From Bdellovibrio sp. KM01 (GTDB taxonomy: Bacteria; Bdellovibrionota; Bdellovibrionia; Bdellovibrionales; Bdellovibrionaceae): DNA of 64,000 nucleotides. Below, in pieces: positions 21,821 through 31,786 of this stretch. The stretch covers positions 3,100,001-3,164,000 of the forward strand of contig NZ_CP058348.1 of the NCBI RefSeq assembly GCF_013752535.1, written 5' to 3'. A model generated the notes under the pieces. It was given only the letters and a program-made list of their open reading frames with translations. It had not been told where the DNA came from and searched no databases. A program made the translations under genes and the position numbers. How positions within the stretch are numbered: the first letter of the stretch is position 1; each line of letters opens with the position of its first letter.

Positions 21821-22425
21821 GGCGTTCTCTCCAATACTGCGCTGATTTCAAACTTTTTGAGGATCATTCCGTCCAAAGTAACTTCCGTTGAACTTACAAG
21901 GTTTACGTCCATTAAGAATACACTCTTAGTGAGAGCTTCCAGGAACTGAGAAACCTCAAAGTCACTTAAGCCCAAGCCTTGAACATTCATTCGATCGGGA
22001 TTCAATGTGATCTTAGTTAACCAAGCTTTTTCCGGAATCACTTGTTGCATAAGATCGATGACGCGAATTTCGCGGGAACGATCTCGGGAAATCTTATCAA
22101 GTGCTGAAATACGCGCTTCGATAATAGCTTCGTCTTCTTTAAACTTTTTAATTTCAGCCACAGATGCAGCTTGCTTGGAGTTGTAATTTTCAAGCTCACT
22201 TAAAGTGGTCTGCAAAGAACCGAGACGTGCCTGTAATTCAGGGACGTGTTGCTCTTGGTAACCATAAAGACCCAGCGCCGGTATCAACAAGATCACCAAG
22301 CGCTTCAGGGCCTCCTTACGGGCCTCATCACTTCCACCGCCATCCTCAAGGATGACGTCGCCAAACTGGGCGCCAAGGGCTGCATTTGTACCAACTTGAT
22401 TGGAGGCGAGATTAATTTTAATCAT
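21817..22425 (-). CDS. pilN: Type IV pilus inner-membrane protein PilN
   Basis: The 202-aa protein starts with the PilN cytoplasmic motif IKINLA that binds PilM. A membrane segment (LVILLIPALGLYGY, ~46-60), a coiled coil and a periplasmic domain follow (DLMQQVIPEKAWLTKITL and GLSDFEVSQFLEAL). The ~30-residue insert between the IKINLA motif and the membrane segment is longer than usual. Translationally coupled to pilM (ATGA overlap). Confidence 0.92.
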   Translation of the reverse strand: MIKINLASNQVGTNAALGAQFGDVILEDGGGSDEARKEALKRLVILLIPALGLYGYQEQHVPELQARLGSLQTTLSELENYNSKQAASVAEIKKFKEDEAIIEARISALDKISRDRSREIRVIDLMQQVIPEKAWLTKITLNPDRMNVQGLGLSDFEVSQFLEALTKSVFLMDVNLVSSTEVTLDGMILKKFEISAVLERTP

Positions 22426-23477
22426 GCGCCATCCCCTTCCTGGCGAAGTGCCAGGCCGGTTACTACTCCTGCGAAGTTTTTAATTTGAGCAAGGTATTCT
22501 GGCGAGAATTTCTTTGGATTCGCTTTGATTTTCGCAAACGGATTAAACGGCTCCATCGGAATGCCCGTCACGCGGGAGATTGTTTCAATCAAACCCGATG
22601 TTTGTGAGCTGCCACCAGTGAAGAAACAACGATTCAAAGTCAGTCCGTTCGTGGTCGCACTCAAGAAATCAAGGCTGCTGCGAATTTCTTCAGTCACAGC
22701 CTCGTTAGTCGCACTGATAACACTGTGAACTTCGTCAGGTACATCACGACGAGAGACTGCACTTAATTTCAAAGCTTCAGCTTCACCAACGGTGACACCC
22801 ATAGCTTTGTGAATTTCATTTGTATAATTCGCGCCACCCACTGGAATATCACGGCAGAAGATGACCTCACCATACTGAAGAACCACGAAATTAGTAATCG
22901 AAGCGCCGAAGTTTAGAATTCCGACAACTTCACCTGGGAATTTGCCGTAATTAACTTCGAAAGAATTCGCCAAAGCAAAGCCACTCACATCAAGAACGGA
23001 ACACTTCAGACCGCTGAACTCAATGACTTGTGTATATTGCGTTACCAGTTCATTTTGTGCCGCAATCAATAAGATATCCATGGTGTCCGGGCTGGCACTT
23101 GTCGAAAGAATGTGATGCGCAAGACTGATATTGTTAATATCAAAAGGAATATATTGTTCAGCCTCGAAGCGGATCTGATCACGAACAAGTTTTTTGTCCA
23201 TCTTTGGAATCGTGATTTTCTTAACGATAACCGCGGTTCCCCACATGGCCGTTGCTAGATTTTTACGCTTGGATTTTACCTCGGCGATAAGATTCTGAAT
23301 GGAAATACCGACAGCTGCGATATCCACGATCTCACCACCAGAAACGGAATTGGGAGGCGTTGGCGCAAAACCAAAGGAGAGTAACTGGGCTCCTTTACCA
23401 CTAATATCCATTTCGGCTAATTTAATTGAACTCGTACCGATGTCGAGTCCGATTACTTTTTTAGATTTAAAAAACAT
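22422..23477 (-). CDS. pilM: Type IV pilus assembly ATPase-fold protein PilM
   Basis: The actin-like PilM is 351 aa when started at ATG 23475-23477. A GTG nine codons upstream (23504) is the alternative. I prefer the ATG because family members begin just before the phosphate-1 loop, here VIGLDIGTSSIKLAE, and because ggggaag lies ~10 bases upstream. Further motifs include ILNFGASITNFVVLQYGE, CRDIPVGGANYTNEI and RCFFTGGSSQTSGLIETIS. PilM sits in the cytoplasm and binds the N-terminus of PilN. First gene of the pilMNOPQ operon. Confidence 0.94.
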   Translation of the reverse strand: MFFKSKKVIGLDIGTSSIKLAEMDISGKGAQLLSFGFAPTPPNSVSGGEIVDIAAVGISIQNLIAEVKSKRKNLATAMWGTAVIVKKITIPKMDKKLVRDQIRFEAEQYIPFDINNISLAHHILSTSASPDTMDILLIAAQNELVTQYTQVIEFSGLKCSVLDVSGFALANSFEVNYGKFPGEVVGILNFGASITNFVVLQYGEVIFCRDIPVGGANYTNEIHKAMGVTVGEAEALKLSAVSRRDVPDEVHSVISATNEAVTEEIRSSLDFLSATTNGLTLNRCFFTGGSSQTSGLIETISRVTGIPMEPFNPFAKIKANPKKFSPEYLAQIKNFAGVVTGLALRQEGDGA

Positions 23478-23518
23478 CCCTAGCTGCTTCCCCAGTTGAA
23501 CCACTTCAATGTCTTTTT

Positions 23519-23548
23519 AAAGACTTACGTCTTTAGACCCAGGTCTAA
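23519..23548. repeat. Two tandem palindromes in front of pilM
   Basis: AAAGAC-TTAC-GTCTTT (23519-23534) is directly followed by TTAGACCCAGGTCTAA (23533-23548). They lie between the -10 box and the start codon, at or just after the expected transcription start, and may be operators or leader hairpins. Confidence 0.55.
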
Positions 23549-23556
23549 CATAGTAA

Positions 23557-23585
23557 ATTATTTCTGGTCGTAAGGTGAATGTCAA
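23557..23585 (-). promoter_or_regulatory. Promoter of the pilMNOPQ operon
   Basis: Minus-strand TTGACA (23580-23585), a 17-base spacer and AATAAT (23557-23562) give a near-consensus sigma70 promoter in the short gap between pilD and pilM. Confidence 0.7.
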
Positions 23586-23604
23586 ACCAGGGGTCCAGTA
23601 GACT

Positions 23605-24396
23605 TTAGCTTAATCCAGGCAGAAAAAGGTCTAGGTACCACTCCGCAATCGTCTGCCCACCAAACAAGTAAAGAACAGCGCCGAGCGCAAGGTAAGGACC
23701 GAAAGGAATTACGGTCTTTAGTCCTGCTTTTTGTTTTCTTGCGGCAGCAAGTCCGATGATACTTCCGATGATGGCCGATGACATAATCACGAAAGGAATC
23801 GCTTTCCATCCAAGCAAAGCACCAATCCAGGCGAGGAGTTTAATGTCTCCCCCACCCATGCCTTCTTGTTTGGTAAATATCCAATAAAGGTAAGCCATTC
23901 CCCAAAGGAACCCGCCCCCCATCAATACACCCAACAAGGAATCCAGAAATTCACGATGGGGGTTGAGCCAAGCGCCAACCAAACCAATCACAATCCCCGA
24001 CAGAGTGAACTCATCTGGCAAGATCATGTGGTCCAAATCGATGAAGGTGCAAATTACTAGACCGAAAACAAACAGAAGGTATTCGATCAAGTCCCAGGAA
24101 AGGCCAGCGTAGTGATAGCAAAGAGCGAACATGACGCCCATGATGATTTCCACCATTGGGTAGCGAAACGAGAACTTAGCACCACAATTGCGACATTTTC
24201 CACGAAGAATAAACCAGCTAAAGATCGGAATATTGTCATACCAGGCGATTTGTTTTTTACAGCCGTAGCAATAACTGCGCGGCTTAACGATGCTTTCTTC
24301 GCGAGGCAAACGGTAGATAACCACGTTGCCGAAGCTGCCAAATAGAGCTCCAAATATAAAGAAAACGACGTAATAAAATAAATCGGCGTTAGACAA
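23605..24396 (-). CDS. pilD: Type IV prepilin peptidase/methylase PilD
   Basis: The 263-aa aspartic membrane peptidase cleaves and N-methylates prepilins. The N-terminal methylase domain has GSFGNVVIYRLPREES and two CxxC pairs (CYGC, CRNC). The A24 peptidase domain carries both catalytic aspartates: FIDLDHMILPDE and GGGDIKLL. Several membrane segments are evident. The start codon is TTG at 24394-24396, with aggaga well placed upstream. It overlaps the ABC permease by 8 bases and is therefore co-transcribed with the transporter genes rather than with pilM, which has its own promoter. Confidence 0.95.
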   Translation of the reverse strand: MSNADLFYYVVFFIFGALFGSFGNVVIYRLPREESIVKPRSYCYGCKKQIAWYDNIPIFSWFILRGKCRNCGAKFSFRYPMVEIIMGVMFALCYHYAGLSWDLIEYLLFVFGLVICTFIDLDHMILPDEFTLSGIVIGLVGAWLNPHREFLDSLLGVLMGGGFLWGMAYLYWIFTKQEGMGGGDIKLLAWIGALLGWKAIPFVIMSSAIIGSIIGLAAARKQKAGLKTVIPFGPYLALGAVLYLFGGQTIAEWYLDLFLPGLS

Positions 24397-25159
24397 TGTC
24401 TTTTCTCCTGAAGCTGAAATTCGTTAGCAGGACATAAATAATAAACCAACCGGTCATGTGTGCAACCATCCACACCACGTCCTTACCCGGCAAGCCTTCT
24501 TGAAGGAAATACGCTGATTTCCAGTTAAGACGATATAAGTTAGGAACGATCCAATGAAGTCCTTTGACGATGGTAACGAACATCGGCTCTTGGCTCTTAG
24601 AGGCGAAAAATGCCAAATCACCAAGCCAATGCCCCAAAAGAAATAAAACAATACCCGCACTTAAAGCCAAAACAGGTCTGACCACCAGACTGGCCCACAT
24701 TGCAAATGCCAGAATGACCGAACTTTCGAACCACAGGCTCAGGCAAATCTCGGTAAAAGCAAGCCACTGCTTAGGTTCATTCCACACACCCAATAAAAAT
24801 GAGAGGATGATTCCCAATAAAACCATCAAAAGAGTATTGAGCGCCAACACTCCAAATACCTTACCTAAAATAAACTGATCACGGGTGACCGGTCGGGATA
24901 AAATTAACAGGCAAGTCTGCTTTTCAACTTCTTTAGCAATCAAGTAAGAGCCCGAGAACAGAGAAATCCCGAGCAATGCGATTTGCACCGCCAAAAAACC
25001 GAAATCTGCCAAAATCTTTTTTTGTTCTGCAAAGGACAATGCACCCAATAAAAAGCTCATACTAATCATGATCGCAGCAATAACGATCACCACGAAAAAA
25101 ATCTTTTCACGCAGCATTTCACGCAAAGTGGTTTTTGCTAAAGTCCATACCTTAGACAT
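24389..25159 (-). CDS. ABC-2 type transporter permease
   Basis: The 256-aa inner-membrane protein has about six hydrophobic segments. Motifs fit the NosY/ABC-2 permease family: TLREMLREKIFFVVIVIA at the start, EVEKQTCLLILSRPVTRDQF near residue 77 and FILGKVFGVLALNTLLMV after it. It pairs with the ATPase upstream (8-base overlap). Such pairs often export or assemble lipids, copper-enzyme parts or polysaccharides; the substrate here is unknown. Confidence 0.82.
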   Translation of the reverse strand: MSKVWTLAKTTLREMLREKIFFVVIVIAAIMISMSFLLGALSFAEQKKILADFGFLAVQIALLGISLFSGSYLIAKEVEKQTCLLILSRPVTRDQFILGKVFGVLALNTLLMVLLGIILSFLLGVWNEPKQWLAFTEICLSLWFESSVILAFAMWASLVVRPVLALSAGIVLFLLGHWLGDLAFFASKSQEPMFVTIVKGLHWIVPNLYRLNWKSAYFLQEGLPGKDVVWMVAHMTGWFIIYVLLTNFSFRRKDIV

Positions 25160-25895
25160 TTTTTGCCTCGCGATTTTTTAGAACTTGGAATGCTTTTTCC
25201 AGACTTTGGAATTCGGACATAAACTGCGGCAAAGCTCCTTCATAGAGAATTTTACCTTTATTTACGACAACTAAGCGCGAACACAACTCTTCCATATCCT
25301 GCAAAAGATGGCTGCTAAAGAAAAGGGTCACTCCCCTTTTTTGCTCTTCACGCAAAATATCTTTCACCATCGCACGTCCATCGGGATCTAGGCCCGACAT
25401 TGGCTCGTCCAAAATAATTAAATCAGGACGAGTAAGAATCGCTTGAGCGATCCCCGCCCGTTGCAACATACCCTTTGAATAGGTGCGAAGCCTGCGGTCT
25501 TTAGCATCAAACAGGTCCACTTTTTTTAGCGCCTCATGAGCTCGCTCAATAAAATCTTTCTGAGTGAGACCGAAACAAAGATTCCAATGCAGTTTTAAAA
25601 ATTCCATTCCCGTCAGAAATTCATACAAATAAGGACGTTCGGGAAGGTAACCGATACGGGTTTTAGATTTGCTGTTTAAAGGTTCTCCAAAGAAATGGAT
25701 CTTGCCATTGTCGGGTCGAATGAAGTCGAAAATGCACTTAATTGTCGTGGTTTTTCCGGCACCATTGCTTCCGACGAACCCTGTTGTTTCCCCTTGAGGA
25801 AGATGAAAGGAAATATCCTGAAGAACATGGCGATCTTTTTCAAAGAGACCACCTTTGAACGTCTTATTTAACTTTTCAACCTGAAGTACTTCCAT
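25152..25895 (-). CDS. ABC transporter ATP-binding protein
   Basis: The 247-aa ATPase has Walker A GSNGAGKTTTIK near residue 43, Q-loop region GYLPERPYLYEFLTG, signature YSKGMLQRAGIAQA, Walker B LIILDEPMSGLD and the H-loop in FFSSHLLQDMEEL. The signature and Q-loop neighbourhoods are those of the CcmA/NosF-type ATPases that work with ABC-2 permeases. It is translationally linked to the permease and follows the PhnD-like gene by seven bases. Confidence 0.92.
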   Translation of the reverse strand: MEVLQVEKLNKTFKGGLFEKDRHVLQDISFHLPQGETTGFVGSNGAGKTTTIKCIFDFIRPDNGKIHFFGEPLNSKSKTRIGYLPERPYLYEFLTGMEFLKLHWNLCFGLTQKDFIERAHEALKKVDLFDAKDRRLRTYSKGMLQRAGIAQAILTRPDLIILDEPMSGLDPDGRAMVKDILREEQKRGVTLFFSSHLLQDMEELCSRLVVVNKGKILYEGALPQFMSEFQSLEKAFQVLKNREAKNV

Positions 25896-25902
25896 TGATG
25901 CA

Positions 25903-26802
25903 TTATGGTTTTAGCTCAATATTCAAAGCTTTCACCATCTCCCTAACAGGATCATACTGTTTGGAAGTGGCTGGCATCAAGTCACGAGATCCTAAAATTT
26001 CAGAATAAGTGTTTTTATCCGCCGATTGTTCCAAAATATCGATCAAAGCAAACATCATATCGTGGGTTACCTTGGGATATTCATCATAGAAATCCTGACG
26101 AACACAGAAGGGATCATTAGGGATAGGAGAGCTCATCCAAAGAATTCGTACCTTGGTTTTGGGGTCACCGAACTTAATCCACGCCCCTTGCTTTCCTTTT
26201 TCGTCGTCACTGAATACTGCGGCCGCATCAACTTCTTTGGACTCAAGTGCCTTGATAGAGGCTTGATGATTACCCGTGAACTGGACCTTGATGTCCTTGT
26301 CTTCGATTTTTTTATTACGCAAAGCCATCTTTGGATACAAATACCCTGAGGAAGACTGCTCGTCGACGAAAGCTATTTTCTTACCCTTCAAATCTTCCAA
26401 TTTTTTGATCTTAGAAGATGCTGGGACAATAATCGCTGAGTAATAGTAGGGCTCATGCCATACTTTTTTAAGAAGGACCTTGGCTTGAGCCTGTTTTTCC
26501 GCAAACACATAAGTGGAAGAGGAGAAAAACGCGAAGTCGACCTTTTTGTTCTTCATCGCCTCAACCAAACCTGCATAATTTTTGGAAATATACATGTTCA
26601 CTGGAATTCCCAAACGAGTTTGCAAAGCTTGAGCTAAAGTGACTCCTTGCTCAGACTCTTTCTTGGGATCTCCACCGGGAATCATCCCGATTGTCATGTG
26701 GGACGGAGTTTTATCAGCCGCCATTGTAACGGACGCACTCAAAGCGACGATCGCAAGAACGCCGCTGATGACTTTTATGAACGTACGCGAAAATGAAATC
26801 AA
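25903..26802 (-). CDS. PhnD-like periplasmic substrate-binding protein
   Basis: The 299-aa exported protein (signal peptide to ~residue 28) belongs to the phosphate/phosphite/phosphonate-binding family. Motifs are [53 protein letters not shown] and [17 protein letters not shown]. These proteins usually feed a PhnCE-type importer. Here the downstream transporter is an ABC-2 pair, so the partner is not certain. The start overlaps the carB stop by four bases, so it is probably made from the same transcript. Confidence 0.85.
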   Translation of the reverse strand: MISFSRTFIKVISGVLAIVALSASVTMAADKTPSHMTIGMIPGGDPKKESEQGVTLAQALQTRLGIPVNMYISKNYAGLVEAMKNKKVDFAFFSSSTYVFAEKQAQAKVLLKKVWHEPYYYSAIIVPASSKIKKLEDLKGKKIAFVDEQSSSGYLYPKMALRNKKIEDKDIKVQFTGNHQASIKALESKEVDAAAVFSDDEKGKQGAWIKFGDPKTKVRILWMSSPIPNDPFCVRQDFYDEYPKVTHDMMFALIDILEQSADKNTYSEILGSRDLMPATSKQYDPVREMVKALNIELKP

Positions 26803-29800
26803 AAGACCTCCATCGAAGGCAGTGCCTCGACAGATGATGACTCATTTCTGTTGTTTTTCAAAGCAAGAACAAAGGCCTCGGCAGCATCACTTTCCGTCAA
26901 GCATGGGATATTATAGTCTGTACATGCCCGACGAATGTCGAAACTTGCCTCAATCGCACGACGACCCGACGTTGTATTGATAACAAAGGCCACCTCTCCC
27001 GAGCGAATTTTATCCACACAGTGCGGACGTCCCTCATCGACTTTTTTCAAAGACAAACAGTTAACGCCCTTATCATTAAAGAAGGCCGCGGTTCCCGTCG
27101 TTGCAGAAACACCGTAACCCATACGCTGAAGCTCTTTAACTAAAGGCAACATGGCTTCTTTATCTTTATCACGGAGTGAAAAGAAAACTTGGCCGGTTTT
27201 TGGAAGTCTTATGTTACTTGAAAGGAAGGCCTTACAAAGAGCTTCAGAATAGTCTTTTCCGCGCCCCATGCTTTCCCCGGTCGATTTCATTTCAGGGCCC
27301 AGGATCGAGTCTGATTCTGGGAACTTTTTGAACGGGAATACAACACCTTTAACAGACACGGTATTGGTTTTTCTCCATTTCAAATTGTCCAGATCAAGGT
27401 CTTTGGCTTTCTTGCCGAGCATTGCGGCCACACCCAAATCAATCAAGGGAATACCCGTCGCTTTTGCAACGAATGGAACCGAGCGAGAACTGCGCGGATT
27501 TGCTTCAAGCATGTAAACGATATCGTTTTTCACAGCCAGCTGCAAATTCAAATGCCCAATCACTCCGATACGATTTGCGAGCTGAATACTTAATTGTTCA
27601 ATGCGCTCACAAGTTTCATCTTTCAGACGATGTGGCGGAAGCACCCCCATGGAGTCTCCCGAATGCACACCCGCAGCTTCGATATGTTCAACCACGCCAC
27701 CGACAAGTGTCCAATCAACCCCGCGAACCAAATCGACATCCACTTCCAAGGCACCCGCCAAGAATTGATCCATCATGCAAGGTTTATCCGTCGAGATATA
27801 ATCGCCGTGACGTTGGAAGTAAGAAATCAATTCATCGCGATTTTCGATTACTTCCATACGACGACCGCCCAAAACATAGCTTGGTCGGCAGATCATCGGA
27901 TAACCTACTTGTTTCTCGCTGGCTAAGGCTGCCTCCAGAGATCCCGCCATCGCCGAGTTTGGAATTTCAAAATTCAACTCCCGGCAGATTTTTGTGAACA
28001 AACCACGGTCTTCTGCCAAATCAATTGTTTGCAATGAAGAACCTAGTAACTCATATCCCGCGGCTACCAATTCGGGAGCAACGTTAATTGGAGTTTGACC
28101 TCCTAATTGTGCCACAAAACCACGAGGCCTCATAAAGCGCATGATTTCGATCAAGCTTTCCGAAGTTAAAGGCTCAAAGAACAGCACGTCGGAAGTGTCG
28201 TAGTCAGTCGAAACCGTTTCTGGGTTCGAATTCACCATGATAACTTTGGTGCCACTTTTTCTAAATGCCTTTACGCCACGGACACAGCTGTAATCGAACT
28301 CGATCCCCTGCCCAATGCGATTAGGACCACTGCCGATGATAACCACGGCATTTTTAGCATTCACTTCCGCAGATTCTTGCGCCCAATATGTCGAGTAGAA
28401 GTATGGTGTAGATGATTCGAATTCACCTGCACAAGTGTCCACTTGGGAATACTTAGGGAAAAGCTGATGTTTTTCACGCAAAGTCTGAACGTATTTTGCG
28501 TTTTGACCTAGCAAGGCCCCCAAACGAGCATCTGTGAAGCCCTTGCGTTTCGCTGCAGTCAAAAGCTCGACATTGCCTTCGTTAAATTCACGTTTAAATT
28601 TACCTTCAAATTTAATCAGGCCTTCAATTTGCTCCAGGAAGTAAGGGATAATGCCTGTCAGCTCTTGGATTTCAGCAACTGTTTTACCATCACGGAAGGC
28701 TTGAAATAGTTGATAAATGCGAAGGCTGTTTGGATAGGAAATTTTACCAATTTCAAGTTCGACTTCTGGAATTGCCTGTGGGCTTGCCTCTAGACTTGCC
28801 AAAGCTTTCATCATTGATTCCTGCAAAGTGCGACCAATCCCCATGACTTCGCCCACGCTTTTCATTTGTGTCGTCAGGGAGTCTTTAGATCCTTGGAACT
28901 TTTCAAATGCAAAACGAGGAATTTTGGTAACGACATAATCCAGTGCCGGCTCATAGCAAGAAGGAGTTACCTGTGTGATGTCGTTTTTAATTTCTTCCAG
29001 GCTGTAGCCAATTGAAAGGAGTGCCGCAATTTTAGCAATCGGGAATCCGGTAGCCTTACTTGCCAATGCCGAAGAGCGACTTACGCGTGGATTCATTTCG
29101 ATCACCACACGCTCGTGAGTTGTCGGGTGAACTGCAAATTGAATATTCGCTCCGCCCGTTTGAATTCCCACTTCATTGATGATCTTGCAGGCTTCGTCGC
29201 GCATAGCCTGGTATTGACGATCGCTCAATGTTTGTTGAGGAGCAATCGTGATACTGTCACCGGTATGCACGCCACACGGATCCAGGTTTTCAATGCTACA
29301 AACCACAACGAAAGAACCTTTATAGTCGCGCATGACTTCAAGTTCGTATTCTTTCCACCCCAGAATACTTTCTTCCACCAATACTTCGGAGGTCGGACTT
29401 TCATGAAGAGCGCCTACCAACATTTTTTTATATTCTTCTGGAGAGTACGCAATACCTCCACCACCCCCACCCAATGTGTAGTTCGGGCGAAGAATCATAG
29501 GATAACCAAGATCATCTGCGATCTGCATGCCGTGCTCGAAGGTACGAACTAAGTGGCTTTTCGGATAGCGCGCGCCGATTTTATCAAGAAGTCCTCTGAA
29601 GATCTCGCGATCCTCGCCAGCTTTAATAACCTGTGGAGTGGCACCAAGAAGCTGCACTTTATATTTTTGCAAAATACCTTTGCCATGGAGATCCAGGGCA
29701 AGGTTCAAAGCGGTCTGCCCACCCAGTGTCGGGATCACAGCATCGGGACGCTCTTTGTCGATGATTTTCTCAAGATATTCGACTTTCAAAGGCTCCACAT

Positions 29801-29993
29801 AAACGCGGGTTGCGATTTCCGGGTCCGTCATGATCGTCGCGGGATTAGAATTCACCAAAATAACTTCAAGGCCTTCCGCCATTAAAGCCTTACATGCCTG
29901 AGTCCCGGAGTAATCAAACTCGCAGGCCTGTCCAATTACGATCGGTCCCGAACCAATGATCAAAACCTTTTTTATATCGGACTTACGTGGCAC
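26799..29993 (-). CDS. carB: Carbamoyl-phosphate synthase large subunit
   Basis: The 1064-aa protein has the expected full length. Two ATP-grasp synthetase halves are visible, each with the glycine-rich start ([20 protein letters not shown] and [19 protein letters not shown]), and a C-terminal MGS-like regulatory domain ([32 protein letters not shown]). It uses ammonia from CarA, bicarbonate and two ATP to form carbamoyl phosphate for arginine and pyrimidines. The start is GTG (29991-29993) after ggggga. A terminator separates it from the carA transcript. Confidence 0.97.
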   Translation of the reverse strand: MPRKSDIKKVLIIGSGPIVIGQACEFDYSGTQACKALMAEGLEVILVNSNPATIMTDPEIATRVYVEPLKVEYLEKIIDKERPDAVIPTLGGQTALNLALDLHGKGILQKYKVQLLGATPQVIKAGEDREIFRGLLDKIGARYPKSHLVRTFEHGMQIADDLGYPMILRPNYTLGGGGGGIAYSPEEYKKMLVGALHESPTSEVLVEESILGWKEYELEVMRDYKGSFVVVCSIENLDPCGVHTGDSITIAPQQTLSDRQYQAMRDEACKIINEVGIQTGGANIQFAVHPTTHERVVIEMNPRVSRSSALASKATGFPIAKIAALLSIGYSLEEIKNDITQVTPSCYEPALDYVVTKIPRFAFEKFQGSKDSLTTQMKSVGEVMGIGRTLQESMMKALASLEASPQAIPEVELEIGKISYPNSLRIYQLFQAFRDGKTVAEIQELTGIIPYFLEQIEGLIKFEGKFKREFNEGNVELLTAAKRKGFTDARLGALLGQNAKYVQTLREKHQLFPKYSQVDTCAGEFESSTPYFYSTYWAQESAEVNAKNAVVIIGSGPNRIGQGIEFDYSCVRGVKAFRKSGTKVIMVNSNPETVSTDYDTSDVLFFEPLTSESLIEIMRFMRPRGFVAQLGGQTPINVAPELVAAGYELLGSSLQTIDLAEDRGLFTKICRELNFEIPNSAMAGSLEAALASEKQVGYPMICRPSYVLGGRRMEVIENRDELISYFQRHGDYISTDKPCMMDQFLAGALEVDVDLVRGVDWTLVGGVVEHIEAAGVHSGDSMGVLPPHRLKDETCERIEQLSIQLANRIGVIGHLNLQLAVKNDIVYMLEANPRSSRSVPFVAKATGIPLIDLGVAAMLGKKAKDLDLDNLKWRKTNTVSVKGVVFPFKKFPESDSILGPEMKSTGESMGRGKDYSEALCKAFLSSNIRLPKTGQVFFSLRDKDKEAMLPLVKELQRMGYGVSATTGTAAFFNDKGVNCLSLKKVDEGRPHCVDKIRSGEVAFVINTTSGRRAIEASFDIRRACTDYNIPCLTESDAAEAFVLALKNNRNESSSVEALPSMEVF

Positions 29994-30035
29994 TCTTCCC
30001 CCTTAGCAAAAAACATTAAAACTTCGAACTGCGCT

Positions 30036-30064
30036 CAAAAAAAACTCCGGATGTACCGGAGTTT
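30036..30064 (-). terminator. Terminator upstream of carB
   Basis: On the minus strand AACTCCGG, TACAT and CCGGAGTT are followed by a run of eight T. It lies between the unknown gene at 30078 and carB and could be a full terminator or an attenuator. Confidence 0.8.
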
Positions 30065-30077
30065 AAAAAACAAAAAA

Positions 30078-30725
30078 TTAAATACCGAGTTTTCCCTCGT
30101 TGGAATAGATCATCTCGGGCTTCACGTGCTTGTACTGCTCAAACTTGTATCTCATTTTGATCAAACGAAGCATCATAAGATCAGGATCCAAATCCGGATC
30201 TTTGCGATGACGTTTTACTTCGCTCAAGATAAACTTTTTCGCACTTTCCGGATGGAAGCAGAAGCCGCGAGTAAAAATGTAAGATTCCCCATGAGGAATC
30301 AAACGCACTTCAAACAACTCGTCTGGATCAAATCCGAAAACATACGGAGACTGCTTAACGACCAACTTTTTGTTCGCCATCAAGTCTTTGATATAAACGT
30401 CGCCGTTTTTAATTTTATTAAATTCAAATATAGAATGACGGTGCTTTTTCAAAACCTCGATCAACTGCACTTCTTCTGGAGTAAAGCGAAGTTCACGAAC
30501 CAGGTGGCAAGCATCCAATGGAGTTTGACCAAAACCTTTTAGTTCGCGAGTGAAGAAATACCAGTCATAAAACTGCGCCATACGGGATTCAAAATGCTCG
30601 GAGTTTTCATCAAGAGTCCCGGCATTTTCAAAGAATTCCTTTTTGGCCATCGCCAACTCGTCCTTGAAGGCTTCGCTAACAAAATGATTTAAAATCTTTT
30701 CGATTAACTTTTCGTATTCGTTCAT
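30078..30725 (-). CDS. Protein of unknown function between carA and carB
   Basis: I do not recognise this 215-aa cytoplasmic protein. The N-terminal ~100 residues are helical and acidic (YEKLIEKILNHFVSEAFKDE, RMAQFYDWYFFTREL, ACHLVRELRFTPEE). The second part looks like a small beta fold (FEFNKIKNGDVYIKDLMANK, PYVFGFDPDELFEVRLIPHG) and ends in a basic helix. The start overlaps the carA stop by four bases (ATGA), so it is translated with carA. Its place inside the carbamoyl-phosphate genes suggests a linked role, but none can be read from the sequence. Confidence 0.65.
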   Translation of the reverse strand: MNEYEKLIEKILNHFVSEAFKDELAMAKKEFFENAGTLDENSEHFESRMAQFYDWYFFTRELKGFGQTPLDACHLVRELRFTPEEVQLIEVLKKHRHSIFEFNKIKNGDVYIKDLMANKKLVVKQSPYVFGFDPDELFEVRLIPHGESYIFTRGFCFHPESAKKFILSEVKRHRKDPDLDPDLMMLRLIKMRYKFEQYKHVKPEMIYSNEGKLGI

Positions 30726-31786
30726 ATCATCCGCTCTACAAAATAACTAAACAGGCCACTCGCTTCATGCGGGCCTGGGCAACTTTCAGGATGATATTGT
30801 ATTCCCAAACACTTTCTTTTTTCACTATAAAAACCTGCCACAGTGCCATCATTTAGATTGGTGTGCGTCACTTTGACATCCTCAGGCAATGTCGCCTGAT
30901 CGACGGCATAACCGTGATTCTGACTGGTCATATAGATTTGATTTAAAATAGTATCCTGGATTGGGTGATTGCTGCCACGGTGCCCGAATTTTAGCTTATA
31001 GGTTTTACCCCCCAAAGCGAGTCCCAGGATCTGATGCCCCATGCAAATACCAAAGATCGGTTTTACACCCAGAAGCTCTTTGACCGTGCCGATCGCCACC
31101 TTCACGTCCGCTGGATCCCCGGGACCGTTAGTCAGCATAATGCCGTCGGGATTGTAATTCATGATTTCCTGCACGGAACTGCGGCTGTTGAAAATTTTGA
31201 TTTCAGAACAACGATTTTGCAATTCACGAAGAATGTTTTCTTTGCTTCCAAAATCCAAGACTGCCACGCGTGGGCCGACCATATTGTCGCCACGGCGGAC
31301 TTCCGGCTGCTGTCTGGATGCCAGATAAACCCAGTCTTTATCCAAAGTCTTCTTTTTATCAATCAAAGCTTGAGCTAAAGATTTTGCCTGGGTTTCATCA
31401 TTAGCCTGAACCAAAGCGCCCCAAGGAGTTCCGCCTTTGCGCAGACGCATCACCAAGTGACGAGTGTCGAGCTCCGTTAGCATAGGAATTTTATTATCGG
31501 TCAGACGTTTTTTCCAGGCTTGGTCGCGTTCCGTGTCCTGGATTTCAAGACAAATAAAACCTTCGATCCAAAGCTGGCGAGATTCCCAAGCTTCGTCTTC
31601 AACTCCGTAGTTGCCCTGCATGGGCGCTGTCATCACCACGATTTGAGAAAAGTAAGAAGGATCTGTAGCAATTTCTTCGTAACCAGAATGAGAAGTGTTG
31701 AAGACCACCTCACCAGCACGGTTTTCACCGCCCTGCCAAGCGCCTTGATAAACTTCGCCCGTTTCTAAAACAAGCCAACCCTTCAT
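30722..31786 (-). CDS. carA: Carbamoyl-phosphate synthase small subunit (glutamine amidotransferase)
   Basis: The 354-aa CarA hydrolyses glutamine and passes ammonia to CarB. The N-terminal domain contains GWLVLETGEVYQGAW and FNTSHSGYEEIATDPSY. The class I amidotransferase domain has the nucleophile in GICMGHQILGLALGG and the His-Glu pair in GIQYHPESCPGP. It is slightly short (about 355-380 aa is usual). It overlaps pyrB upstream and the unknown gene downstream by four bases each. Confidence 0.96.
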   Translation of the reverse strand: MKGWLVLETGEVYQGAWQGGENRAGEVVFNTSHSGYEEIATDPSYFSQIVVMTAPMQGNYGVEDEAWESRQLWIEGFICLEIQDTERDQAWKKRLTDNKIPMLTELDTRHLVMRLRKGGTPWGALVQANDETQAKSLAQALIDKKKTLDKDWVYLASRQQPEVRRGDNMVGPRVAVLDFGSKENILRELQNRCSEIKIFNSRSSVQEIMNYNPDGIMLTNGPGDPADVKVAIGTVKELLGVKPIFGICMGHQILGLALGGKTYKLKFGHRGSNHPIQDTILNQIYMTSQNHGYAVDQATLPEDVKVTHTNLNDGTVAGFYSEKRKCLGIQYHPESCPGPHEASGLFSYFVERMI

